From NCBI RefSeq assembly GCF_042654365.1, contig NZ_JBHSGG010000011.1, positions 1 through 64,000 of the forward strand: a stretch of DNA of 64,000 nt, written 5' to 3'. The notes below the pieces were generated by a model, which was not told where the DNA came from, did not search any database, and was given only the letters and a program-made list of their open reading frames with translations. This document shows positions 18,797-26,360 of this stretch, in pieces; positions within the stretch are counted from its first letter, which is position 1; each line of letters opens with the position of its first letter. Made by a program: the position numbers and the translations under genes. The stretch comes from Coralloluteibacterium thermophilum (GTDB lineage Bacteria > Pseudomonadota > Gammaproteobacteria > Xanthomonadales > Xanthomonadaceae).

Positions 18797-19645
18797 ATGT
18801 CCGACACCTGGTTCCGCGAGGACTTCGAGCACACCGGCTCGTCCATCGGCTTCCGCGTCACCCGCAAGCTCGACCAGGTGCAGTCGGACTTCCAGAAGAT
18901 CGAGATCTACGAGACCACCGACTGGGGCAACCTGATGGTGATCGACGGGGCGGTCATGCTGACCACGCGCGACAACTTCCTCTACCACGAGATGATGTCG
19001 CACCCGGCGCTGTTCGCCCACCCGGACCCGCAGTCGGTCGTCATCATCGGCGGCGGCGACTGCGGCACCCTGCGCGAGGTGCTCAAGCACCGCGGCGTGA
19101 AGAAGGCGGTGCAGTGCGACATCGACGAGCAGGTGACGCGCATGGCGGAGAAGTACTTCCCCGAACTGTGCGAGTCCAACGGCGATCCGCGCGCCGAGCT
19201 GCTGTTCGACGACGGCATCGCCTACATGGCGAACCTCGGCGCGGAGAGCGTCGACGTGGTCATCGTCGACTCCACCGACCCGGTCGGGCCGGCCGAGGGC
19301 CTGTTCAACCGCGCCTTCTACGAAAGCTGCCTGAAGGCCCTGCGCCCCGGCGGCATCCTCGTCCAGCAGTCCGAGTCGCCGCTGGCGCTCGTGCAGCTCA
19401 TGAAGGACATGCGCCAGGCGATGCGCGACGCCGGCTTCGGCGCGCTGAAGACCCTGCCCTTCCCCCAGCCCTGCTACCCCACCGGCTGGTGGAGCTGCAC
19501 CCTCGCGCGCAAGGGCGAGGAAGGCTTCGAGACCTTCCGCGCCGATGCCGAGTCGCCCGGCTTCGCGACCCGCTACTACACCGCCGCCATCCACCGCGGC
19601 GCGCTGGCGACGCCGCCGTACCTGGCCGAGGAGCTGGGGGACTGA
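18797..19645 (+). CDS. speE: Spermidine synthase
   Basis: A 282-residue aminopropyltransferase making spermidine from putrescine and decarboxylated S-adenosylmethionine. Motifs: VMLTTRDNFLYHEMMSHPAL, the dcSAM loop VVIIGGGDCGTLREVL, VQCDIDEQVTRMA, LLFDDG, and the catalytic region VIVDSTDPVGPAEGLF. The ATG at 18797 gives the common start MSDTWFREDF. It is divergent from speA across 231 bases. Confidence 0.96.
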   Translation: MSDTWFREDFEHTGSSIGFRVTRKLDQVQSDFQKIEIYETTDWGNLMVIDGAVMLTTRDNFLYHEMMSHPALFAHPDPQSVVIIGGGDCGTLREVLKHRGVKKAVQCDIDEQVTRMAEKYFPELCESNGDPRAELLFDDGIAYMANLGAESVDVVIVDSTDPVGPAEGLFNRAFYESCLKALRPGGILVQQSESPLALVQLMKDMRQAMRDAGFGALKTLPFPQPCYPTGWWSCTLARKGEEGFETFRADAESPGFATRYYTAAIHRGALATPPYLAEELGD

Positions 19646-19668
19646 GCGACGCAGGCAGGAAGCTCTGC

Positions 19669-20154
19669 TTAGAACCTGCGAAATCCTGTCGCTGTGCAGT
19701 CCGGGCAGTTGTTGTCGTGCCGAGTAGTAGCACGCTCAGCAGCTTCGCGTTCCATTCGGATCTGCGCAACCGTCTTGCATACGCGCTCGCGCCGATTACT
19801 TCCCACGACGCGCTGCCGCTCGCAGATCATGCGTTCATCTTCAGCATCGTTGATGAGCGCGGCGATCGCCTCGAGGGAGTTGAACAGCGCCATCTGATCG
19901 TCGCGCCGGAGCTCGGTGGACGAGCTCCTGCCGTCGAGAAGGCGGAAGACCACGTCCTGCTCACGCAGAATGGCCGCACGCGTATGCGATTTTGTATCCG
20001 CATAGCGCCCGGTTCCTGATTCCAGGTCCGTACGAATCTGCCGCTGCTGCGTGAGGATCTTCTCCGCGTCGGTCTCCACCAGCATCTGCTGTGCGCCTGC
20101 GGCCGAGGCGCAGGCCATCATTGCGGCGAAGGCCGCGATCTTGAACGTCTTCAT
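19669..20154 (-). CDS. Secreted hypothetical protein with paired-Cys motif
   Basis: A 161-residue exported protein with a signal peptide (about 1-22, ending SAAGAQ). A charged helical middle is followed by a motif with two cysteines around a GSNRR centre (ICERQRVVGSNRRERVCKT) and a further CPDC near the C terminus. Similar cysteine-flanked Gly-Ser motifs occur in uncharacterised exported xanthomonad proteins. Its GC content is visibly lower than its neighbours', suggesting later acquisition or relaxed codon use. It converges on speE and lies downstream of the PII gene. Confidence 0.72.
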   Translation of the reverse strand: MKTFKIAAFAAMMACASAAGAQQMLVETDAEKILTQQRQIRTDLESGTGRYADTKSHTRAAILREQDVVFRLLDGRSSSTELRRDDQMALFNSLEAIAALINDAEDERMICERQRVVGSNRRERVCKTVAQIRMEREAAERATTRHDNNCPDCTATGFRRF

Positions 20155-20213
20155 ACTGCTCTCCCTGCACTGCGTTGACGAACCGGCCCGGCCCGAGCGA
20201 CCGAGACGCGCCG

Positions 20214-20552
20214 TTATAGCGCATCCGCATCCAGCTCGCCCGTGCGGATGCGGACCGCGCGCTCGAGGTCGTAGACGAAGACCTTGCCGTCGCCGATCTT
20301 GCCGCTGCTGGCCGACTGCAGGATGGCGTCGACCACCCGTTCGGCCTGGTCGTCGGTGACCGCGACCTCCAGCTTGATCTTGGGCAGGAAGTCGACCACG
20401 TATTCCGCGCCGCGGTAGAGCTCGGTGTGGCCCTTCTGGCGACCGAAGCCCTTCACCTCGGTCACCGTGATGCCGGTGACGCCGACGTCGGAGAGCGCCT
20501 CGCGCACGTCGTCGAGCTTGAACGGCTTGATGACCGCCATGACCATCTTCAT
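20214..20552 (-). CDS. glnB: Nitrogen regulatory protein P-II
   Basis: A 112-residue PII signalling protein that senses 2-oxoglutarate and ATP/ADP and controls glutamine synthetase adenylylation and ammonium transport. The T-loop GRQKGHTELYRGAEY carries Tyr51, the site of uridylylation. The C-terminal signature is GDGKVFVYDLERAVRIRTGE. The MKMVMAVIKP start could be either GlnB or GlnK. No amtB is adjacent, which leans towards GlnB. Confidence 0.93.
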   Translation of the reverse strand: MKMVMAVIKPFKLDDVREALSDVGVTGITVTEVKGFGRQKGHTELYRGAEYVVDFLPKIKLEVAVTDDQAERVVDAILQSASSGKIGDGKVFVYDLERAVRIRTGELDADAL

Positions 20553-20767
20553 CGTGGAGCACCTCGCTGCAGGACCGGGCGAGAGTATGGGCCCGCGCGG
20601 CCCGCGATTGCATCGGCGCGCGCGCGCGTGCTCGAATCGCGGGTTCTCCGGGCCCGGTGACGCCCGCGCCCGGACGCATGGTTTTCCTACCCCGCCCGGC
20701 GATGGCCTCCGATGCCGCGGCGGCGCCCGCTCCGGCACCGTTGCCCCCTCTCCCGCAGACGCACGCC

Positions 20768-21034
20768 ATGATCGACCTCAAGACCCTCGACGACCTCGCC
20801 CGCCGCCTCAGCGAGGCGGTACCGCCCGGCCTGCGCGAGGCCGGCGACGGGCTGCAGCAGAACTTCAAGGCGACCCTGCAGGCGGGCCTGTCCAGGCTGG
20901 ACCTGGTGACCCGCGAGGAGTACGAGGTGCAGCGCGCCGTCCTGCTGCGCACCCGCGAGAAGGTGGAGGCGCTCGAACAGGCCGTGGCCGCGCTCGAGGC
21001 GCGCCTCGGCGACGGCACCGCCCCCCGCCCCTGA
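20768..21034 (+). CDS. ubiK: Ubiquinone biosynthesis accessory factor UbiK
   Basis: An 88-residue helical protein of the YqiC/UbiK (BMFP) family. It has an amphipathic N terminus (MIDLKTLDDLARRLSEAVP) and a C-terminal coiled coil (VTREEYEVQRAVLLRTREKV). UbiK partners UbiJ in the aerobic ubiquinone complex; a UbiJ gene lies at 36.1 kb here. The start at 20768 matches the family; upstream open sequence is low complexity. It precedes comM, a common neighbour. Confidence 0.88.
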   Translation: MIDLKTLDDLARRLSEAVPPGLREAGDGLQQNFKATLQAGLSRLDLVTREEYEVQRAVLLRTREKVEALEQAVAALEARLGDGTAPRP

Positions 21035-21087
21035 TCCAGCGCCCGCATGCCACGGACGGCATGCGGAGGCAGAAACGGAGTTCGCGC

Positions 21088-22596
21088 ATGAGTCTCGCCC
21101 TCGTGCACAGCCGCGCACGCCGCGGCGTGCAGGCACCCGCGGTCCGCGTGGAGGTGCATCTCGCCGGCGGGCTGCCCAACCTGTCCATCGTCGGCCTGCC
21201 CGAGGCCGCGGTCCGCGAGAGCAAGGACCGCGTCCGCGCCGCCATCCAGTGCGCCCAGCTCGAATTCCCGGCGCGCAGGATCACCGTCAACCTGGCGCCC
21301 GCCGACCTGCCCAAGGAAGGCGGCCGCTTCGACCTGCCCATCGCGCTGGGCATCCTCGCAGCCAGCGGCCAGATCCCGAACGAGGCGCTGCGCGAGCTGG
21401 AGTTCGTCGGCGAACTGGCGCTGACCGGCGAGCTTCGCCACGTCGAGGGCGTGCTGCCCGCCGCCATCGCCGCGACCGCCGAGGCGCGGGCCATCGTGCT
21501 GCCGCAGGCCAGCGCCGCGGAAGCCGCCCTGGTGGGCGGCGCGTGCGTCTACGGCGCCCGGACCCTGCTCGAGGTCTGCGCCCACCTGCAGGCGCGCAGG
21601 ACGCTGGCACCGGTCGCCCGGGAAGCCGCGGCAGCCGTCCCGGCGCAGCATCCGGACCTGGCCGACGTGCGCGGGCAGGCGCATGCGCGGCGCGCCCTGG
21701 AGGTGGCCGCGGCCGGAGGCCACCACCTGCTGCTCATCGGCCCGCCGGGCTGCGGCAAGACCCTGCTGGCCTCGCGCCTGCCCGGCCTGCTGCCGCCCGC
21801 GTCGGAATCCGAAGCGCTGGAGACCGCCGCGGTGGCCTCGGTCAGCGGGCACGGACTCGATCCGGCGCGCTGGCGCCAACGCCCGTTCCGGGCGCCGCAC
21901 CACACGGCCAGCGCGGTCGCGCTGGTCGGTGGCGGTGCGCAGCCGCGGCCCGGCGAGATCTCCCTCGCCCACAACGGCGTGCTGTTCCTGGACGAGCTCG
22001 CGGAATGGCAGCGCAGTGCGCTGGAGGTGCTGCGCGAACCGCTCGAATCGGGCCGCGTCACGATCTCGCGCGCGGCGCGGCAGGCCGAGTTCCCGGCCCG
22101 CTTCCAGCTCGTCGCGGCCATGAACCCCTGCCCCTGCGGTCACGCCGGCGACCCGTCGGGGCGCTGCCGCTGCAGCCCGGACCAGATCGCCCGGTACCGC
22201 GCGCGGCTCTCGGGCCCGCTGCTCGACCGCATCGACCTGCACGTGGAAGTGCCGCGCCTGCGTCCCTCGGAACTGCGGACGGACGCGCCGCCGGGCGAGG
22301 CATCGGCGGTGGTCGCGGCGCGCGTGGCGGCGGCGCGCGCGCGCCAGCTCGCACGCGCCGGCAGGCTCAACGCAGCCCTCGGCCAGCGCGAGACGGAGCT
22401 GGCGTGCCGCCTGGCGCCACGCGACCAGGCCCTGCTGGAGCGGGCGCTCGACAGCCTGCGCCTGTCGGCGCGCGCCACCCACCGCATCCTGCGCATGGCG
22501 CGCACCATCGCGGACCTCGCAGAGGCCGGGGACATCGGCACCGCCCACCTGTCCGAGGCCATCGGCTACCGTCGGCTCGACCGCGGACCGGGATGA
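21088..22596 (+). CDS. comM: YifB/ComM family Mg-chelatase-like AAA+ ATPase
   Basis: A 502-residue AAA+ protein. The N-terminal Lon-like ChlI domain (about 1-165) has VEVHLAGGLPNLSIVGLPEA. The ATPase domain has Walker A LLIGPPGCGKTLLASRLPG, Walker B NGVLFLDELAEW, and the four-cysteine insert MNPCPCGHAGDPSGRCRC. A C-terminal Mg-chelatase domain follows. ComM is a branch-migration helicase that helps integrate DNA during natural transformation. The ATG at 21088 is the family start. Confidence 0.93.
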   Translation: MSLALVHSRARRGVQAPAVRVEVHLAGGLPNLSIVGLPEAAVRESKDRVRAAIQCAQLEFPARRITVNLAPADLPKEGGRFDLPIALGILAASGQIPNEALRELEFVGELALTGELRHVEGVLPAAIAATAEARAIVLPQASAAEAALVGGACVYGARTLLEVCAHLQARRTLAPVAREAAAAVPAQHPDLADVRGQAHARRALEVAAAGGHHLLLIGPPGCGKTLLASRLPGLLPPASESEALETAAVASVSGHGLDPARWRQRPFRAPHHTASAVALVGGGAQPRPGEISLAHNGVLFLDELAEWQRSALEVLREPLESGRVTISRAARQAEFPARFQLVAAMNPCPCGHAGDPSGRCRCSPDQIARYRARLSGPLLDRIDLHVEVPRLRPSELRTDAPPGEASAVVAARVAAARARQLARAGRLNAALGQRETELACRLAPRDQALLERALDSLRLSARATHRILRMARTIADLAEAGDIGTAHLSEAIGYRRLDRGPG

Positions 22597-22727
22597 GCGC
22601 GACGACGTCCGCACCGGGCATGGCGCCGGGACTGGGCGGCATGCCGGTCCTTGCGGCATAAGGATCCTGCGACCGCCGCCGCAAGGAACGCGGACCCGCG
22701 CCCAACCCACACCTGGAGGCTCCACCC

Positions 22728-24785
22728 ATGCGCCTGCGTCTCCGTCTCGCGCCGCTCTGCGCGGCATTCCTGCTCGCCCTGCCCGCCGCCCACGCGCACG
22801 AGGTCGCTCCCGGCCACGGCGACGTGGAGCTCATCCCGCGCGACGCGCTGTTCGGCAATCCGGAGCGCGCGGGCGTGCAGCTCAGTCCGGACGGCAGGAC
22901 GCTGAGCTGGATCGCGCCGCTCGACGGCGTCATGAACGTGTGGGTGGCGCCGGCGGACGATCCCGCGCGTGCGCGGCCCGTCACCCGCGACGACGCCCGC
23001 GGCATCCGCAACTACTTCTGGACCTACCGCCCGGACGTGCTGCTCTACCTGCGCGACACCGGCGGCGACGAGGACTTCCATCTCTACGCGGTCGACATCG
23101 CCAGCGGACAGGCGCGCGACCTGACGCCCTACGAGAACACCACCGCGCAGGTCGTGGGGGTCAGCCACCTCCGGCCGGACGAGATCCTGGTCGGCATGAA
23201 CGACCGCGACCCGCGCTGGCACGACCTCTACCGCGTGGACCTGGCCAGCGGCGCGCGCACCCTGGTCGAGCGCAACACCATGGAGTTCGCCAGCTACCTC
23301 GCCGATGCGGAGTACGCCGTGCGCCTGGCGATCAAGGCGCGTCCGGACGGCGGCAACGACATCCTCGTGCCGGACGGACGCGGCGGATGGTCGCGCAGCG
23401 ACACCATCCCCTTCGAGGACGCGCTGACCACCCAGCCGACCCGCTTCACCACCGACGGCGGCACCCTGTATCTCGTCGATTCGCGCGAGCGCAACACCTC
23501 CGCGCTGTTCGCCATCGACATGGGCAGCGGCCGGCGCACCCTGGTCGCCGAGGACCCGCGCGCGGACATCGGGCAGGCCCTGACCGACCCGCGGACCGGG
23601 CGCGTGCAGGCCGCGTCGGTCAACTACCTGCGCGAGGAATGGAAGGTGCTCGACCCGGCCATCGCCGCCGACCTGGAGCGCCTGGAGGCGCTGGGCCCGG
23701 GCGAGGCCTCGATCAACACCCGGACCCTCGACGACCGCACCTGGATCGTCGCCTATTCGGCGGCCGAGGCGCCGCTGGTCTACTACCGCTACGACCGCCC
23801 CAGCGGCGAACTCACCCGGCTGTTCTCCGCCCGACCCGCCCTCGACGGCAAGCCGCTGGTCCCGATGTGGCCGAAGGAGATCCGTGCGCGCGACGGCCTC
23901 ACCCTGGTGAGCTATCTGACCCTGCCGCCGGGCGCCGACCTCGACCGCGACGGCCGCGCCGACCGCCCCGTCCCCATGGTGCTGCTGGTGCACGGCGGGC
24001 CCTGGGCGCGCGACGAATACGGCTACAGCAGCTACGACCAGTGGCTGGCCAACCGCGGCTACGCGGTGCTGTCGGTCAACTTCCGCGGCTCCGCGGGCTT
24101 CGGCAAGGACTTCATCGCCGCCGGCGACCGGGAGTGGGGCCGGAAGATGCACGACGACCTCATCGACGCGGTGCAGTGGGCGGTCGACAACGGCGTGACC
24201 GAGCGCGACCGGGTGGCGATCATGGGCGGCAGCTACGGCGGCTACGCGACGCTCGCCGGCCTCGCCTTCACGCCCGACGTCTTCCGCTGCGGCGTGGACA
24301 TCGTCGGCCCGTCGAACCTCAACACGCTGCTGGCGACGGTGCCGCCGTACTGGGCGAGCTTCTTCGAGCAGCTCGCGCGACGCGTGGGCGATCCGCGGAC
24401 CGAGGAAGGCCGCGCGCTGCTGACCGAGCGCTCGCCGCTCACCCACGTCGACCGCATCAGGCGCCCGCTCCTGATCGGCCAGGGCGCCAACGATCCACGC
24501 GTGAAGCAGGCCGAGAGCGACCAGATCGTGCAGGCGATGCAGAGCAAGGAGATCCCGGTCACCTACGTGCTGTTCCCGGACGAGGGCCACGGTTTCGCGC
24601 GGCCCGAGAACAGCAAGGCCTTCAACGCGGTGACGGAAGGCTTCCTCGCCGAATGCCTGGGCGGCCGCGCCCAGCCCATCGGCGACGACTTCTCCGGCTC
24701 GAGCATCAGCGTACCGGCCGGCGCCGACGGCGTGCCGGGGCTGGAGGACGCGCTGCGGGCGCACCGGCAGAGCATCCGCAGGTAG
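22728..24785 (+). CDS. S9 family prolyl oligopeptidase-like serine peptidase, exported
   Basis: A 685-residue peptidase with a signal peptide (about 1-23), an N-terminal beta-propeller (about 40-400) and a C-terminal alpha/beta hydrolase domain. The catalytic triad is visible as Ser502 (GGSYGGYA), Asp589 (GANDPRV) and His621 (DEGHGF). It likely degrades small peptides in the periplasm. A good ribosome site (cctggagg) precedes the ATG. It ends 100 bases before the peptide-maturation dehydrogenase gene, so a role in processing the neighbouring small peptide is conceivable but unsupported by motif. Confidence 0.92.
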   Translation: MRLRLRLAPLCAAFLLALPAAHAHEVAPGHGDVELIPRDALFGNPERAGVQLSPDGRTLSWIAPLDGVMNVWVAPADDPARARPVTRDDARGIRNYFWTYRPDVLLYLRDTGGDEDFHLYAVDIASGQARDLTPYENTTAQVVGVSHLRPDEILVGMNDRDPRWHDLYRVDLASGARTLVERNTMEFASYLADAEYAVRLAIKARPDGGNDILVPDGRGGWSRSDTIPFEDALTTQPTRFTTDGGTLYLVDSRERNTSALFAIDMGSGRRTLVAEDPRADIGQALTDPRTGRVQAASVNYLREEWKVLDPAIAADLERLEALGPGEASINTRTLDDRTWIVAYSAAEAPLVYYRYDRPSGELTRLFSARPALDGKPLVPMWPKEIRARDGLTLVSYLTLPPGADLDRDGRADRPVPMVLLVHGGPWARDEYGYSSYDQWLANRGYAVLSVNFRGSAGFGKDFIAAGDREWGRKMHDDLIDAVQWAVDNGVTERDRVAIMGGSYGGYATLAGLAFTPDVFRCGVDIVGPSNLNTLLATVPPYWASFFEQLARRVGDPRTEEGRALLTERSPLTHVDRIRRPLLIGQGANDPRVKQAESDQIVQAMQSKEIPVTYVLFPDEGHGFARPENSKAFNAVTEGFLAECLGGRAQPIGDDFSGSSISVPAGADGVPGLEDALRAHRQSIRR

Positions 24786-24885
24786 TCGGGGCCGGGGCGG
24801 AGCGCCGTCCCGGCCGCGCGGTCATCGCGGCGTGCGGAAACTCGCGTAGTCTTCGCGCGTCGCAACGCCGGGTAGGGGGCCCTGC

Positions 24886-26121
24886 ATGCGCGTACGCAGG
24901 CGGGAACCCTGCCAGATCGAAGTGGCCGACCGGCTGACGCCGGACGTCGGCGCGCTGCTGCGCGGCGAGGTCCGGCTGGACGCGGAGGTGCACTGCCATC
25001 TCCTCTGCGCCGTGACCGGCCGGCGCATTCCGCTGTCCCGGGACGAACTCGCCCTCGTCGCCGGGCTCGACGCGCGCGCCTGGGTGGAGGTCGATGCGCT
25101 CGCCGAACGCGGCCCGCTGGATGCCGCCGCGATCCGCGCGCTCGCCGACCGTGGCGGCCTGCTGAGCGACGCCGGGACGCCGGGCGCGCAGGCGCTGCGC
25201 GAGGGGGAGGAAAGCCTGCGCCGGGTCGGCTGGCATCCGCAGGCGGCGGTCTTCCATGCACTGAGCGAGTGGACCGATGCGGAGGGGGAAGGTGGCGACG
25301 CCGAGACGCCGGCCGACCGTCTGCAGCAGTTCGAGGACATGGTCCGCCGCAACGGGATCCCGCCCGAGCACTTCTTCCGTGCGGTGGACGAAACCGCCGA
25401 GCGGGTGAGGCTGCCCGATGCCGCTCTCGAAGGGGCACTCGCGCCGCTCCTCGCACGGCGCGCGACGACACGGCACTTCGACCGCGCCGCGACGCTGCGC
25501 CTCGATGCGTTGGCGCAGATCCTCTACGGCACCTTCGGCGTCCTTGGCGTTGCCGAGTTTCTCCCGGGCGTCGTCGGCGTGCGCAAGAGCAGTCCGTCCG
25601 GCGGCAGCCTCCACCCCATCGAGCCATACGTGCTCGCACTGCGGGTCGCGGGGCTGGCGCCCGGTCTCTACCACTACGAGGGTGACACTCACCGCCTCGC
25701 GCTCCTGCGCCGCCTGTCGGACGAGGAGGCGACTGCACTCGCCATCAGCTTCACCAGCGGCCAGCACTACTTCGCCGATGCGCACGCGCTCGTGGTGCAT
25801 GTCGCGCGGGCCGAGCGCACCTTCTGGAAGTACCGGCGCCACGCGAAGGCCTACAAGGTCCTGCTGCTGGATTCGGGACACCTGAGCCAGACGCTCCATC
25901 TGCTGGCCGCCCAGTCGGGGCTCGGGGCGTTCTACACCGCAGCGATCAACGACGGGAACATCGCCCGTGCGCTGGAGCTCATGCCCACGCGCGCGTTCGC
26001 ACTCGGCATCAACGGCATCGGCGTTCCGCATGCGGATGCGTCCTGGCTGCATCTACCGGCGGTCGCGTGGTCGCCGGCTCCGAACCCGCCCTCACAACCA
26101 CTGCAGGAACCGACCGCATGA
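24886..26121 (+). CDS. Putative peptide-maturation dehydrogenase (SagB-like nitroreductase)
   Basis: A 411-residue protein. Residues about 1-180 form a variable N-terminal region. Residues about 185-400 form a SagB-type FMN nitroreductase domain with RRATTRHF, SSPSGGSLHPIEPYV (from Ser235) and LLLDSGHLSQTLHLLAAQSG. SagB enzymes oxidise azolines to azoles in peptide natural products. The length and the adjacent NHLP-type peptide fit the family NCBI calls putative peptide maturation dehydrogenase (TIGR04511 type, from memory). A GTAGGGGG site precedes the ATG. Its stop overlaps the precursor start (ATGA). No cyclodehydratase (YcaO) gene is nearby, so the reaction is unknown. Confidence 0.85.
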   Translation: MRVRRREPCQIEVADRLTPDVGALLRGEVRLDAEVHCHLLCAVTGRRIPLSRDELALVAGLDARAWVEVDALAERGPLDAAAIRALADRGGLLSDAGTPGAQALREGEESLRRVGWHPQAAVFHALSEWTDAEGEGGDAETPADRLQQFEDMVRRNGIPPEHFFRAVDETAERVRLPDAALEGALAPLLARRATTRHFDRAATLRLDALAQILYGTFGVLGVAEFLPGVVGVRKSSPSGGSLHPIEPYVLALRVAGLAPGLYHYEGDTHRLALLRRLSDEEATALAISFTSGQHYFADAHALVVHVARAERTFWKYRRHAKAYKVLLLDSGHLSQTLHLLAAQSGLGAFYTAAINDGNIARALELMPTRAFALGINGIGVPHADASWLHLPAVAWSPAPNPPSQPLQEPTA

Positions 26122-26360
26122 AGACCGACGCCGCCCGCGAACTCCTCGAGAAGCTGGCTACCGATGATGCCTTCCGCGACCGCTTCGCGGCCGACCCCTA
26201 TGCTGTCCTCGACAGCCTCGGGATCCAGGTCGATCCGGGCACCCGTCAGGCCCGCACGGGCGGCGTCGAGCTTCCGTCGAAGGCCGACATCCTCGCCAAT
26301 CTCGATGCCATGGCTCAGGACATGACGGTGACGATGTCGTTCCTGCCCTTCAAATGCTGA
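26118..26360 (+). CDS. NHLP-related RiPP precursor peptide
   Basis: An 80-residue peptide. The leader (residues 1-40) has the nitrile-hydratase-like pattern: LLEKLATDDAFRDRFAADPY then VLDSLGIQVDP. A Gly-Gly at 48-49 could mark leader cleavage. The remainder runs VELPSKADILANLDAMAQ to a hydrophobic end MTVTMSFLPFKC, whose only cysteine is the last residue. It matches the modified-peptide family TIGR04509 (from memory), which travels with a SagB-like enzyme and a cyclase-like protein, both present here. It is coupled to the dehydrogenase by ATGA and overlaps the convergent cyclase gene by 11 bases. The mature product is unknown. Confidence 0.85.
   Translation: MKTDAARELLEKLATDDAFRDRFAADPYAVLDSLGIQVDPGTRQARTGGVELPSKADILANLDAMAQDMTVTMSFLPFKC

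Noticed and set aside
19669..22767. A 1032-codon open frame on the minus strand covering comM, ubiK, glnB and the exported protein
   Set aside because: High-GC antisense shadow; only its last 161 codons have a signal peptide and protein-like composition, and glnB and comM are clear in other frames.
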